A DNA stretch of 34,490 bases. It comes from an uncultured Candidatus Poseidoniales archaeon. Lineage in GTDB: Archaea; Thermoplasmatota; Poseidoniia; Poseidoniales; Thalassarchaeaceae. The stretch is from positions 1 to 34,490 of the forward strand of contig CACELO010000010.1 of assembly GCA_902560445.1 (NCBI GenBank), written 5' to 3'. Shown one piece after another: positions 7,041 through 15,266 of this stretch. Made by a program: the position numbers and the translations under genes. Every line of letters starts with the position of its first letter. The first letter of the stretch is position 1. The notes under the pieces are model-generated. The model was not told the DNA's origin and did no database searches. It was given only the letters and a program-made list of their open reading frames with translations.

Positions 7041-7694
7041 TCAACGAAATTTGTATGGTTCATCAGGAGGTCCAGGAAGGGGAAGCGGTGTCCTATTGCT
7101 TGAATTATTGATATTTTGTTGGATTGAACCCAAGTCAATCCAAGTATCAAGAGTAGTTTGGTGTCCGTCATCGCATGTGTAAAAATTTGAATCTATAGCA
7201 AAGGCTAGGGCGTCAACCTCAATCTCAATTACTCGCAACCAGATTTTCAATGGAAGTGTAGTTTCCTGACTTATGTAAGATAGATCAATCATTTCAAAGA
7301 ATTGTTCTCCATCCTCAATAACATAGAACGCTCTTGTGGGCTGAAAGAGAATTCCTGGGAGTTTTTTCACGGCTAACGCTGTACGAGTGAAACAATGCCA
7401 ATCTCTCCCATCTTGAATTGAAGTTGAGATTTCTGTAGTAAATCCTGATTCAAGTGCTTCACTTGTCAATTTGCTTCGCTCAAGAAGATGAATTAGCCCT
7501 GTGGGGAGATGAGCTGATTCTCTAGTTTCATCTTCCAATTCAGATTCTGTTCTGCCATAGCCGAACATAGCATATTCAATTTCGTTCTGTTGGGAGACGG
7601 TGTAGTCTCGAATAAGCGTCAATTTCCAGTTCTGATTTCCGATTGTATTTGTACCCATATCTGCTTTAACCCCCTGAGGGAAATTACCACTCAT
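7041..7694 (-). CDS. Hypothetical 217-aa protein
   Basis: Not recognised. It appears soluble, with an alternating hydrophobic pattern in the second half (FYVIEDGEQFFEMIDLS, then LKIWLRVIEIEVDALAF) that suggests beta sheet, a short FYTCDDGHQTT segment and a Pro-rich tail (LPLPGPPDEP). A TATA-like TTAATATA near 7747-7754 lies about 55 bases before the ATG at 7694. A second ATG at residue 13 has GGGGG eleven bases before it and is an alternative start. A 15-base palindrome (ACTCAT, TCG, ATGAGT on the plus strand, 7689-7703) covers the first ATG. No link to its neighbours is evident. Confidence 0.65.
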   Translation of the reverse strand: MSGNFPQGVKADMGTNTIGNQNWKLTLIRDYTVSQQNEIEYAMFGYGRTESELEDETRESAHLPTGLIHLLERSKLTSEALESGFTTEISTSIQDGRDWHCFTRTALAVKKLPGILFQPTRAFYVIEDGEQFFEMIDLSYISQETTLPLKIWLRVIEIEVDALAFAIDSNFYTCDDGHQTTLDTWIDLGSIQQNINNSSNRTPLPLPGPPDEPYKFR

Positions 7695-7841
7695 TCGATG
7701 AGTCAGGAACTTTCTCCGAGTGGTATCTATCGTAGTAAACTCCAGAGTATATTAAGCGGATAGAATTCTGATTCAATCAAAGTAAAATTCTCTTGTTCGA
7801 AGAAAGAATTAGTTGATTACTACTGCCTCTATTCGGAGGTC

Positions 7842-8612
7842 ATGTTATCATCTCAGAAGGAGAAGGCCTTGGTCACAGGTGCATCTAGCGGAATAGGCCG
7901 AGAAATTGCCAGAGTATTGGGTTCACAAGGCTGTGATCTGGTGATTACCGCAAGAAGAAAAGCAGAACTAGAATCTCTTGCAAAAGAGTTGACTAATAGA
8001 CATTCTATCGAAGTAAAAGTAGTCGTATCTGATCTCTCTGAACAGGTAGGGGTAGAGAATCTGATTAGGGATACCGGAGAGATAGATATACTCGTTAATA
8101 ATGCTGGTTTCGGATTTAACGGTGAGCATTTGAGCCTCAACCAAGAGGGGCAACTCAACATGATTGACCTGAATATTAGAGCCTTGACTCACTTAGCTCG
8201 CCATTATGGAGCAGAGATGAAAAAACAGGGCTCAGGAAAGATACTGAACGTTGCCTCAATTGCAGGGTATCAACCAGGGCCAAAAATGGCGGTATATTGT
8301 GCAACAAAGGCATACGTTCTATCGTACACACGCGCGTTACATTCTGAATTGAAGAAAAGTGGAGTATCGGTAACTGCTCTCTGTCCCGGTTTCGTTGAGA
8401 CCGGTTTTCAAGAGGTTGCTGGAATGGATTTAGGCGCTCTTGAATTATCTGGAGCAGTCCCCGCAGAGAAGGTAGCTAAGACCGCGGTGAAGGCCATGCG
8501 TAAAGGCAGAAGAGAAGTAATACCTGGATGGTTGAATAAGCCAATTCCCTATGCAAACAGGTTGATTCCTATAAGCCTAAACTTAGCTGTTGTAAAGAGA
8601 CTCATGTCGTAA
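7842..8612 (+). CDS. Short-chain dehydrogenase/reductase (classical SDR)
   Basis: 256 aa. TGASSGIG (12-19) is the NAD(P)-binding loop. ARR at 37-39 follows the second strand and suggests NADP preference. NNAG is at 86-89, and the catalytic set is Ser139, Tyr152 and Lys156 (YCATK). The overall pattern resembles bacterial YqjQ/DltE-like SDRs, in which substrate cannot be read from sequence. A GGAGGT stands only one base before the ATG, unusually close. No other in-frame start is found upstream or before the glycine loop. The stop codon abuts the stop of the convergent fpg gene with no bases between them. Confidence 0.9.
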   Translation: MLSSQKEKALVTGASSGIGREIARVLGSQGCDLVITARRKAELESLAKELTNRHSIEVKVVVSDLSEQVGVENLIRDTGEIDILVNNAGFGFNGEHLSLNQEGQLNMIDLNIRALTHLARHYGAEMKKQGSGKILNVASIAGYQPGPKMAVYCATKAYVLSYTRALHSELKKSGVSVTALCPGFVETGFQEVAGMDLGALELSGAVPAEKVAKTAVKAMRKGRREVIPGWLNKPIPYANRLIPISLNLAVVKRLMS

Positions 8613-9461
8613 TTATCTCTGACACCTTGGACAGTAAAATGTCGAGCGCCCGGATTGAACGATACGTCGAATTGTGCCTCCACAGCTTTCCTGCTTGCAG
8701 TTTTCTCCCTCTCTGTTGAATGCCATGAATTGTTGAGGGAAGTAGCCTAAATCCCCCGAACCATCAACACCACGGAAATCTGAAATTGTAGAGCCGCCCG
8801 CTTCGATTGCTTCGAATATTACCTCATTGGTAAATTTGTAAATTCTCTCAACTGCGGCAACAATTCGTTGACTTTTACCCGCTACTTCTGCCGCTGTTTT
8901 TGTCGGAGAAATCCCTGAACGATGGAGTATCTCACTAACGTAGATATTGCCCAATCCTGCTATAACTCGCTGATCAAGTAAAACTGTTTTGATTGGACTA
9001 CGACGACCGTGTAAACCTGCCTTAAGTGATTGTAGAGTGAAATCATTGGTAAGCGGTTCTGGACCTAAACCTGATAGAAGTTTATGTTCAGTTTCAGAGG
9101 ATGTCGGCATCAAATCCATGATGCCGAATCTACGATGGTCGGAATAAGTGGAGGTCAGAGCGCCGTCGTCGAACTCAACGTATACGTGATCGTGTTTTCC
9201 ATCACCTGGTGAATCAATTGTCCAGACTCCAGTCATCCCCAGATGACTTAGCCAAGTATTTCCATTGTCTAGGCGAATCAAGAGGTATTTTGAGGCACGT
9301 CCAATCTCTACTACCTTAGCTCCTGTAAGAGCTTCTTCAAGATTCGATGGGAATGGAAATCGTAAATCGGGGCGGCGTAAATCGACAAAGCTAATTCGTC
9401 GCCCTACCCAATGAGGAATGAGGCCACGACGGACCGTTTCTACCTCAGGCATCTCCGGCAT
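8613..9461 (-). CDS. mutM: Formamidopyrimidine-DNA glycosylase (Fpg/MutM)
   Basis: 282 aa, normal length. The enzyme removes oxidised purines such as 8-oxoguanine and then cleaves the abasic site. The N-terminus, MPEMPEVETVRRGL, supplies the catalytic Pro2 (after Met removal) and Glu3, which fixes the start codon. Lys58 (RASKYLL) is the conserved DNA-contacting lysine. The C-terminal zinc finger is complete: C255-x4-C260-x16-C277-x2-C280. The family is mainly bacterial, so its presence among archaeal genes suggests old lateral transfer. A possible TATA-like ATAAAAT near 9491-9497 would give a very short leader. Confidence 0.95.
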   Translation of the reverse strand: MPEMPEVETVRRGLIPHWVGRRISFVDLRRPDLRFPFPSNLEEALTGAKVVEIGRASKYLLIRLDNGNTWLSHLGMTGVWTIDSPGDGKHDHVYVEFDDGALTSTYSDHRRFGIMDLMPTSSETEHKLLSGLGPEPLTNDFTLQSLKAGLHGRRSPIKTVLLDQRVIAGLGNIYVSEILHRSGISPTKTAAEVAGKSQRIVAAVERIYKFTNEVIFEAIEAGGSTISDFRGVDGSGDLGYFPQQFMAFNREGENCKQESCGGTIRRIVQSGRSTFYCPRCQR

Positions 9462-9551
9462 GTACGCGGCAGTGTGTCTGAGAAGATGATTTTATCCATT
9501 GTTAGATTATACATCCAAAGCATTGAAGTTCAGATTCACTGACCAATAGAT

Positions 9552-9929
9552 ATGACCGAGGACTCCAACGGACCACAAATTTCTGGAGAACCTACTACAA
9601 TTAACATCAATGCAGGACCTCAGGTAATGGGTGGTCAAATGCAATCAACAAATGCGGTTGCTGGACTAGTTCTTGCCATACTAGGACTTACAACTCTATT
9701 AGGAGGTGCTGCCGCTTTATGCTGTGGACCTAGTCTTTGCTTTACGATTCCAGCTATGTTTCTAGTAAGTGCTGATAAGAAAAATATTGGCGGCACACAT
9801 CATCCGGATAGTGGTATGATTAATGCTTCAAATGTAATTAATATCATTAGCCTAATAGGGGCATTACTCGGACTTGGTTTGTATTTGGTTTTCTTCATAT
9901 TTTTGGGCGGAATAGGCGCGTTTGCTTGA
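9552..9929 (+). CDS. Small two-span membrane protein, first of a tandem pair
   Basis: 125 aa. It has a polar N-terminus (about 30 residues), a Gly/Ala/Leu-rich membrane segment around 34-75 that carries a Cys pair (ALCCGPSLC), a short polar loop with HHPDSGMINASN, and a second segment around 95-122. The arrangement of a polar head, span, loop with small polar residues and second span resembles the DUF4190 or CD225/dispanin-like small membrane proteins; this is only an impression. It is followed 25 bases later by a shorter paralog. A TATA-like ATTATACA at 9505-9512 precedes it. Function unknown. Confidence 0.7.
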   Translation: MTEDSNGPQISGEPTTININAGPQVMGGQMQSTNAVAGLVLAILGLTTLLGGAAALCCGPSLCFTIPAMFLVSADKKNIGGTHHPDSGMINASNVINIISLIGALLGLGLYLVFFIFLGGIGAFA

Positions 9930-9954
9930 AATCCGAAATCCCAGGTGAATGATG

Positions 9955-10320
9955 ATGGATGATAATTCCCAATCTGAAGCAACTCCTAAACTCGAGGGGC
10001 CTGAAGTATTGTATGTCCAAGGAGTAAGTAATCCTGCCGCGGTAGGGCAATATCCTCCCACTCAAGCTATTGCTGCACTAATTCTAGGAATATTAGGATT
10101 AATGGGATTTAGTTGCTGTACTGCAATACCTGGTGTGATACTTGCAAAATCTGCTATGGAGGTAGCCGAACAACATCCCGGGCATCCAGACGTAGGAATG
10201 GCAAAGGCGGCGAACCTTATTTCTTGGATTTCAATTATACTTACTATTGTGGTTCTGCTGCTCTATGCCGTTTTTATTGTGTTCATAGTCGCTCTTTCAG
10301 CAGGCGCAGAAAACGCCTGA
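9955..10320 (+). CDS. Small two-span membrane protein, second of a tandem pair
   Basis: 121 aa from the ATG at 9955. In-frame ATGs at 9949 and 9952 also exist, but GGTGA at 9944-9948 gives normal spacing only for 9955. It has the same layout as the preceding gene: a polar head, span around residues 35-62 (AALILGILGLMGFSCCTAIPGVILA), loop EQHPGHPDVGMAKAANLISW, and last span around 88-115. The shared Cys pair, the HP-x-x-GM-x-x-A-x-N loop and the spacing show local duplication. It converges with the fibrillarin gene; its stop is immediately adjacent to that gene's stop. Function unknown; membrane stress or assembly roles are speculation. Confidence 0.7.
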   Translation: MDDNSQSEATPKLEGPEVLYVQGVSNPAAVGQYPPTQAIAALILGILGLMGFSCCTAIPGVILAKSAMEVAEQHPGHPDVGMAKAANLISWISIILTIVVLLLYAVFIVFIVALSAGAENA

Positions 10321-11031
10321 TTATACCCTAACACAATGAAACACAACGTGCTGTTCCTCGAATACTGAGATGTCGATTACCTCTAGTAATTCAAGATGCT
10401 GACAATCTTCTATGACGCTCTTTGAGTGCTCAAATCTAGCATCATCTCCACCTTCCATCCAACGCTCGCTAGCTGCTTTCAGAGATAGGAGAGCGGTTCC
10501 ACCTTCTTTGAGAAATGCCGAAGTCATCCTGACGAATGTCTCCGCTTGATCACCTATGCTAAGGTCTTGATGCAACCAATTCGCCTTACCTCTAATGTAT
10601 GGGGCGACAGCAAGTGGATTGCGTGCATCGGCTAAGACCGGAACTAGTCCTTGGCGACGTTCGGCCAACTTGACCAAATCACGCATCATCCTAGGAGAGA
10701 TATCCACTGCGACCACCTGTCCACCGTGATGATTTCCAGCACCACAGACATTGTCATGGATATGACTTACAGTGCCACCAGAAGAAGCACCGAGGTAGAG
10801 GCAAGTAGAGGTGGCTTCGGGTAATAGTGCGGATGCATCCTTCTTGGTCTTGAGAACGCTAGCGGCCACCTTTGAGCGATTAGGATCCCAAAGACGCCAT
10901 TCGTTTCTGCCGTCTCTTTTGCGCCTTTCTCCTCTGACTGATACTCCCTTTACCGCGTTACGAGACCAAAGGCTTCTACCTTCACGACGAATACCCCAAG
11001 CGAGCTTGATGGGTTTTGGCAAATCTATCAC
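10321..11031 (-). CDS. flpA: Fibrillarin-like rRNA/tRNA 2'-O-methyltransferase
   Basis: 236 aa. This is the catalytic subunit of the archaeal C/D-box sRNP, which methylates ribose 2'-OH groups of rRNA and tRNA using S-adenosylmethionine. It has the fibrillarin N-terminal strand region (GRSLWSRNAVKG, then WRLWDPNRSKVAA), the SAM-binding motif YLGASSGGTVSHI, an acidic motif II (VVAVDISPRMMRDL), VPVLADARNP and WLHQDLS. The start is GTG within a GTGA overlap with the end of nop5, so the two are co-translated. This is the standard archaeal arrangement of these two partners. Confidence 0.95.
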   Translation of the reverse strand: MIDLPKPIKLAWGIRREGRSLWSRNAVKGVSVRGERRKRDGRNEWRLWDPNRSKVAASVLKTKKDASALLPEATSTCLYLGASSGGTVSHIHDNVCGAGNHHGGQVVAVDISPRMMRDLVKLAERRQGLVPVLADARNPLAVAPYIRGKANWLHQDLSIGDQAETFVRMTSAFLKEGGTALLSLKAASERWMEGGDDARFEHSKSVIEDCQHLELLEVIDISVFEEQHVVFHCVRV

Positions 11032-12032
11032 TTCCGCTTAGGTGGCTTGGGGAACTTGGCCTTGATTGCCTCGGTCTCTTTGTGAATCTCTGCAACAGTA
11101 TCCTCGTCCCAAGGTTCTCCACCAAAATGATCACACCTGACAGCGATTGAGGCTTTTCCAGCGAGGAATCTTGCAATCTTTCCACGCACCCATCGAGGCG
11201 AACGCGAAATCTGAGGCATACTGAAGAGTATTGCTCCATGCTTTGGTGGCGCAGCTCCACGTCTATGTGCAGCCATCGCCGCGTGGGCACCTAGTACCTG
11301 TAAGGAGCCTGATGGCATTCTAGCCAGCCTCTCTCTACCTCCTGCTAAGGTTACCATTCGGGCAGCTCCTAATGACCCGATTATAGCTGCGAGGCTTGGT
11401 ACATGTTGCTCGGCTAAATCGCGGATAGCGCCCTCATGTGAGGCAAGACGAGCGGTAAGCTCTACTACGCCATTGGCATGGTCTCGCAATGCTTGCCATT
11501 CGATATCAGAGGGAGAATGGGCCGGTGATTCCACTCCCAGTGTGATTGCAGCCTCTTCGATTGAATTTGATTCTGCTATTGCAGAAGGGATTTCATTTCG
11601 TTGAGCATCAATATCTACTTCCGAGAGGAAAAGACCTGCCCATTCCACACAACGTGCCTCGTTTGTTGTCCAAGAGGCGCGAAGTTCAGCCGCTGAGGAA
11701 ACAAGCATGTCCAATCGGCGGTCTATATCGCCAGCAGCATCTGCAACACCTCTCTTAGCAAGAATTGGAGTTGCTATCTCAAACAATTTTGATTCCTCAT
11801 CATCAAGTTCGGGCCAATCGTTATCGGACATCGCACCAAGTGGATCGATTAGTGCTTCAGGAAATCTATCAGATAGGGTGCGGGCCTCTGGGCTCAAACG
11901 CCCCCGTTGCAAGTTCCAGAGGCGGTCAGCAACGGCTCCAGCCGATCGCTTACTAGACCAGACTAACTCGTCATGGATGACTCCTTCGTCATCGACAACC
12001 CGGGCTAGCCGCCAGTCGTAATGCATTTTCAT
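11028..12032 (-). CDS. nop5: Nop5 (Nop56/58-like) C/D-box sRNP core protein
   Basis: 334 aa from the ATG at 12032. This scaffold binds the sRNA-L7Ae complex and fibrillarin. The N-terminal fibrillarin-binding domain is divergent, then a coiled-coil region spans about residues 95-210. The Nop domain follows (VPSLAAIIGSLGAARMVTLAGG, LARMPSGSLQVLGAHAA, PPKHGAILF, SRSPRWVRGKIARFLAGKASIA), then a short Lys/Pro tail. A GTG at 12086 would add 18 residues. I prefer 12032 because a TATA-like CTTAATA at 12071-12077 predicts a transcript start near 12047. Only 93 bases separate this start from the divergent fluC gene. Confidence 0.92.
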   Translation of the reverse strand: MKMHYDWRLARVVDDEGVIHDELVWSSKRSAGAVADRLWNLQRGRLSPEARTLSDRFPEALIDPLGAMSDNDWPELDDEESKLFEIATPILAKRGVADAAGDIDRRLDMLVSSAAELRASWTTNEARCVEWAGLFLSEVDIDAQRNEIPSAIAESNSIEEAAITLGVESPAHSPSDIEWQALRDHANGVVELTARLASHEGAIRDLAEQHVPSLAAIIGSLGAARMVTLAGGRERLARMPSGSLQVLGAHAAMAAHRRGAAPPKHGAILFSMPQISRSPRWVRGKIARFLAGKASIAVRCDHFGGEPWDEDTVAEIHKETEAIKAKFPKPPKRK

Positions 12033-12125
12033 GACTACCGCGAGAAGTACATTCCGCTTGAATCCCGCGCTATTAAGAAAATTCACTAGAAGCGGTCAAT
12101 AACCGAATTACAGCCTGGTAACTGC

Positions 12126-12500
12126 ATGGACTTACGACTTGTTACACTAGTAGCAGCCGGTGGTGCGATAGGGGCGGTGGCTCGCTATGCATTACAACAA
12201 TGGCTACCATCTGAATCCTTACCTTGGGGGACTATGACCGCAAACCTCGTTGGATCATTACTCCTTGGCATATTACTGGGTGCTGTGGCTGCTGGTGCGA
12301 CAGTTGGTGACGAGGTCGTATTACTGTTTGGAACCGGTGTTTTGGGTGCCTTTACTACCATGTCAGCATTCGCTGTTGATTCGATTCGATTAGCAGAAAC
12401 TAATCCATCATCTACTTTGATAATGATTACTACAACTGTCCTCGGTAGTATTACTTTGGCTTGGTTTGGTTGGCGCTTTTCGACATCGATAATTGCATGA
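12126..12500 (+). CDS. crcB: Fluoride ion exporter FluC (CrcB)
   Basis: 124 aa, the usual length. Four hydrophobic spans are visible. GGAIGAVARYALQQW lies near the N-terminus, and PWGTMTANLVGSLLLG carries the pore Asn. TGVLGAFTTMSAFAVD contains the Thr/Ser/Phe track and the sodium-binding turn. The protein works as an antiparallel dimer that lets toxic fluoride leave the cell passively. One copy is seen, which implies a homodimer. The 39-93 bases before the start are too short for a fluoride riboswitch and show no such fold. The leader is shared with divergent nop5. Confidence 0.93.
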   Translation: MDLRLVTLVAAGGAIGAVARYALQQWLPSESLPWGTMTANLVGSLLLGILLGAVAAGATVGDEVVLLFGTGVLGAFTTMSAFAVDSIRLAETNPSSTLIMITTTVLGSITLAWFGWRFSTSIIA

Positions 12501-12588
12501 TTAATAGGAATAATTGATTACGAATGTTGAAGTACGTATCCGACTAGCGCTGGTAGGTCACTCAGACGCAGCAAAGGGAAGGATGAGA

Positions 12589-12969
12589 ATGTTCTGTCCA
12601 ATATGTGGTGCACTTTCATATCCAGATTCAAACAATAATATCAAATGTCCGGATTATAAATGCGGATATGAGGGGCCATTGTCTGGACCTGATGGGAAAG
12701 GTGCGGAATTTACTGACCCAATGACTGGCGAAACTCTCGATTTATCGAAAACGACCGCATCTTCAAATGCAAAGAATCTAAAGCACCTTACCGAGGTAGT
12801 CGAAGAAGAAGTCGCCAGAGGAACTCTTTGGGTCGGTGATTATCGTTGTCCTGAATGTGACGGGGACCGAATTTTCGTGGTACTTATGCAAACTCGTTCG
12901 AGCGATGAACCAGAAACAAAAATTTGCACTTGTGAGGCTTGTGGCCATAAATTCCGGGAATATCAATGA
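12589..12969 (+). CDS. tfs: Transcription elongation factor TFS (TFIIS/RpoM-like)
   Basis: 126 aa from the ATG at 12589. The frame runs back to a TTG at 12514, but the family begins right at the first zinc ribbon (MFCPICG), so the later ATG is preferred. The N-terminal ribbon has C3, C6, C20 and C25. The C-terminal ribbon has C87, C90, C115 and C118, with the acidic hairpin tip RSSDEPET (Asp106-Glu107). That tip enters the polymerase pore and stimulates cleavage of backtracked transcripts. The complete DE pair indicates an active TFS, not an inhibitory paralog such as TFS4. It lies upstream of the PCNA gene and is separated from it by a hairpin and a TATA element. Confidence 0.93.
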   Translation: MFCPICGALSYPDSNNNIKCPDYKCGYEGPLSGPDGKGAEFTDPMTGETLDLSKTTASSNAKNLKHLTEVVEEEVARGTLWVGDYRCPECDGDRIFVVLMQTRSSDEPETKICTCEACGHKFREYQ

Positions 12970-12978
12970 TTACTCTAG

Positions 12979-12997
12979 CGACCCACTACGTGGGTCG
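12979..12997. repeat. Perfect inverted repeat with TAC loop between tfs and pcn
   Basis: CGACCCAC (12979-12986), TAC loop, GTGGGTCG (12990-12997). It begins nine bases after the tfs stop and ends just before the TATA element of the PCNA gene. There is no T-run after it. It is one of four similar GC-rich, three-base-loop hairpins found between genes in this window; terminator, operator or small repeat element are all possible. Confidence 0.6.
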
Positions 12998-13003
12998 TAA
13001 TCA

Positions 13004-13012
13004 GTTAATATA
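13004..13012 (+). promoter_or_regulatory. TATA element of the PCNA gene
   Basis: GTTAATATA lies about 70 bases before the PCNA start, predicting a transcript start near 13036. A nine-codon reading frame, ATG at 13036 to TAG at 13065, begins at that predicted start and lies within the PCNA leader. Confidence 0.45.
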
Positions 13013-13077
13013 GTCTGGATTTCTATTAGCGAACCATGAAGAACCCCCCGTTGGAGGGGACTTAGGTAGGTATTGGG

Positions 13078-13827
13078 ATGCTTAGAGTCACTGCCAAACA
13101 ACAACTGATGCGGGAAATCGTCGATCTGCTCTCGGTTCTTACTGAAGAAGCTAAACTAAGTTGGGGTGAAAATGGCCTTAGCACAACAGTTGTCGATGGC
13201 TCTCATGTTGCATTACTTTCGGTAACAGTTGCCGATGAATGTTTCGAGACATACGAAGTAGAGCCTGTTGAGATTGGCCTAGAACTTGGTAAGCTTCGCG
13301 ACCTTCTTACTTTGGCTGGTCCAAACGACTTGGTTGAGTTAGATTATGATGGTGCAACCGGTGCAATCAATGTCCGTGTCGGCGAAGTGCATCGGATTCT
13401 ACGTGGACTTGACACAGGCTCAATCAACGAGCCCCGCCAACCTGATTTGGACTTTGAATGCAAAGCTACCCTAAGCGCGGATAGACTCTCTAGAGCTCTC
13501 CGGGCAGCCAAATTTGTTGGAGAATTAGTCGATTTGAGTCTAGATAAGAATCAGATGACTGTATCCGTTACCGTCGAGGCTGGAGAGGGAGTAAATGTCC
13601 GCTTCGATGCGGGGGAAATGTCCGAGTTGGTCGCTCCGAAGCCAACTGCCTCCACCTATTCCTTACAATTCCTTGACCCTCTTAGCCGTAAGTTAGCTAG
13701 CGGTCTAACTGAGGAAGTTACCGTCGAGTTCCAAGATCGCTATCCTTTGCGCCTTTCTTGGAATTCTAATGAAGGTGGTGCGTCATGGACATACTTCCTA
13801 GCGCCACGTGTCAGTAATGACCCATGA
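13078..13827 (+). CDS. pcn: DNA polymerase sliding clamp PCNA
   Basis: 249 aa, the family's usual length. It encircles DNA as a trimer and tethers polymerase, ligase and FEN1. Two PCNA-fold repeats are visible. The first contains LSTTVVDGSHVALLSVTV and the phrase EIGLELGKLRDLL; the second has LSADRLSRALRAAKFVGE and VTVEFQDRYPLRLSW. The C-terminus (WTYFLAPRVS) corresponds to the PCNA end strand (the x-YYLAPR-I-like ending), next to the PIP-box pocket. GGTAGGT precedes the ATG. It sits after tfs in the same direction with its own TATA element. Confidence 0.95.
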   Translation: MLRVTAKQQLMREIVDLLSVLTEEAKLSWGENGLSTTVVDGSHVALLSVTVADECFETYEVEPVEIGLELGKLRDLLTLAGPNDLVELDYDGATGAINVRVGEVHRILRGLDTGSINEPRQPDLDFECKATLSADRLSRALRAAKFVGELVDLSLDKNQMTVSVTVEAGEGVNVRFDAGEMSELVAPKPTASTYSLQFLDPLSRKLASGLTEEVTVEFQDRYPLRLSWNSNEGGASWTYFLAPRVSNDP

Positions 13828-13849
13828 TGATATTTGACACTGACATGTT

Positions 13850-14980
13850 GTGAGTGTGGTTGAAAGCGAGAGTGGTTTCGGCCAAATCATGAGTCAGCCA
13901 TCGGTATGTGTAATCATCCCGAGTGTTCGTAATTCCGAAGAGTTGGCAATAGCATTAGAGGGATTGATGACACAAACCTATACTGGTCCACTAGAAATAA
14001 TTGTAGTTGGGCCAAGTAGCGACCCTGGAAAATCTGTCACAGAAAGTAAGGGGATACGATTTGTAGATGACTCTGGTTCTAAGACTAGGGCTGATGCTTG
14101 TAATGTTGCAATAGATGCCTCATCCTCAGATTTGGTTTTCTTCACAGACGATGATGTAATCGTACCTGAGGATTGGATAGAAAAATTAGTTCGATGGTTT
14201 GAGCGAGATGATGTTGCGGGAGTTGGTGGGCCTAATTTCGCTCCTGTTGAAGAATCCACTCTTTGGCAACGTGTAATCGATGTCGCGTTCTGTTCTACAA
14301 TCTATACCGCAGGTACAAATTATGGAAAGGTAGGAGATTCAGAATTATCAGAAGTGACTCAACTACCCGGAGTTAATTCTGCTTATCGGCGCTCGGTTTT
14401 GCAAGAAGTAGGAGGTTTTGATAAGGGCGCAATCGGGGCTGAAGATGTTATGCTAGATCATCGAATTAGAAAAATCGATCATAAATTGTGGACTGATAGA
14501 ACTGCTATTATATGGCACCGGCGTAGAAACCTCTCGCGAGTCAAGAAACAAATTGGTAATTATGGACTTGTCAGAACCTTAGCAAGTAACCAATATCGTG
14601 AACTTCATGCATTTACCCATTCAATGGTTGCAGCATTCCCTCCAATAGTTATCGCGGCTTTTGCATTATTTTTCTGGGGTGCTATGAATGGAGGATTGGC
14701 GTGGCCAGATTTCTGGGATATCAGTCTAGATAGAATTCCAATGAGTCCAGAGAGAATCGCAGTTCACACTCTTCCAACTCTGATGATTTTGTACAATCTT
14801 CTCGCTTGGTATGGTTCTGCTAAGGGAAATTCACCAAGTAAATCTGCTTGGACAATTTTTCTCTCATCAATTGTCACTTATTCTCTTCATTGGAATTATG
14901 GAATCGGGGTACTGCGCGGTAAATGGAGAATATTCAGTGGCCGACCTGGTCTACAAATTGATGACCGTTATCGTAATTGA
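13850..14980 (+). CDS. Membrane-anchored family 2 glycosyltransferase
   Basis: 376 aa from a GTG start; an ATG 13 codons later (MSQPSVCVIIP) also fits. Residues about 15-230 form a GT-A domain: VCVIIPSVRN, FFTDDDVIVPEDW with the metal-binding acidic triad, GVGGPNFAP, and GFDKGAIGAEDVMLDHRI with the conserved Glu-Asp. WHRRRNLSRVKKQIGNYG follows, as in GT2 synthases. Two or three hydrophobic segments near 255-275, 305-325 and 335-355 anchor it in the membrane. It probably transfers a sugar from a nucleotide donor to a lipid or surface glycan. Donor and acceptor are not readable. Confidence 0.9.
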   Translation: MSVVESESGFGQIMSQPSVCVIIPSVRNSEELAIALEGLMTQTYTGPLEIIVVGPSSDPGKSVTESKGIRFVDDSGSKTRADACNVAIDASSSDLVFFTDDDVIVPEDWIEKLVRWFERDDVAGVGGPNFAPVEESTLWQRVIDVAFCSTIYTAGTNYGKVGDSELSEVTQLPGVNSAYRRSVLQEVGGFDKGAIGAEDVMLDHRIRKIDHKLWTDRTAIIWHRRRNLSRVKKQIGNYGLVRTLASNQYRELHAFTHSMVAAFPPIVIAAFALFFWGAMNGGLAWPDFWDISLDRIPMSPERIAVHTLPTLMILYNLLAWYGSAKGNSPSKSAWTIFLSSIVTYSLHWNYGIGVLRGKWRIFSGRPGLQIDDRYRN

Positions 14981-15033
14981 GGGCTATTAAATTGTAAACA
15001 GGGCTTAATATCCTGCATAACTGTCCTCTTTTC

Positions 15034-15264
15034 GTGGCACTTGAGTGTAATATCGATGCTAAAGGAAAAGCGGTTAGGCTTCGATTGGGCTTAATGGGAG
15101 TATTTTCCTCACTCGGTTTAGCAGCAGGATGCTTGCTAATCAGCGCCCCAGATTTAGCTTGGATCGTGCCGGTCGGAGCATTCTTAGGAGGGGCATTTTC
15201 TATTTTCGAGGGACGCACTGGCTGGTGTATTGTTAGAGCACTTGGGTTTAGAACTCCAATCTGA
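15034..15264 (+). CDS. Small membrane protein, faintly DUF2892/YgaP-TM-like
   Basis: 76 aa from a GTG start. A short charged N-terminus (KGKAVRLRLG) leads into two hydrophobic segments, about residues 20-38 and 42-60. It ends GWCIVRALGFRTPI. The layout of an Arg-rich lead, two spans, then a C-x-x-x-A-x-G-x-x-TP end recalls the DUF2892 (YgaP transmembrane) pattern, but the match is weak. It ends two bases before the stop of the convergent SRPBCC-epimerase gene. Confidence 0.6.
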   Translation: MALECNIDAKGKAVRLRLGLMGVFSSLGLAAGCLLISAPDLAWIVPVGAFLGGAFSIFEGRTGWCIVRALGFRTPI

Positions 15265-15266
15265 AA

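Noticed and set aside
3023-7703. ACTCATCGAATG shared by the regions before the mutase gene and the 217-aa gene
   Set aside because: Dozens of 12-base matches are expected by chance in a window this size, and the spacing to each start differs.
12087-12125. Fluoride riboswitch before fluC
   Set aside because: The gap is only 39 bases, too short, and no riboswitch-like fold is seen.
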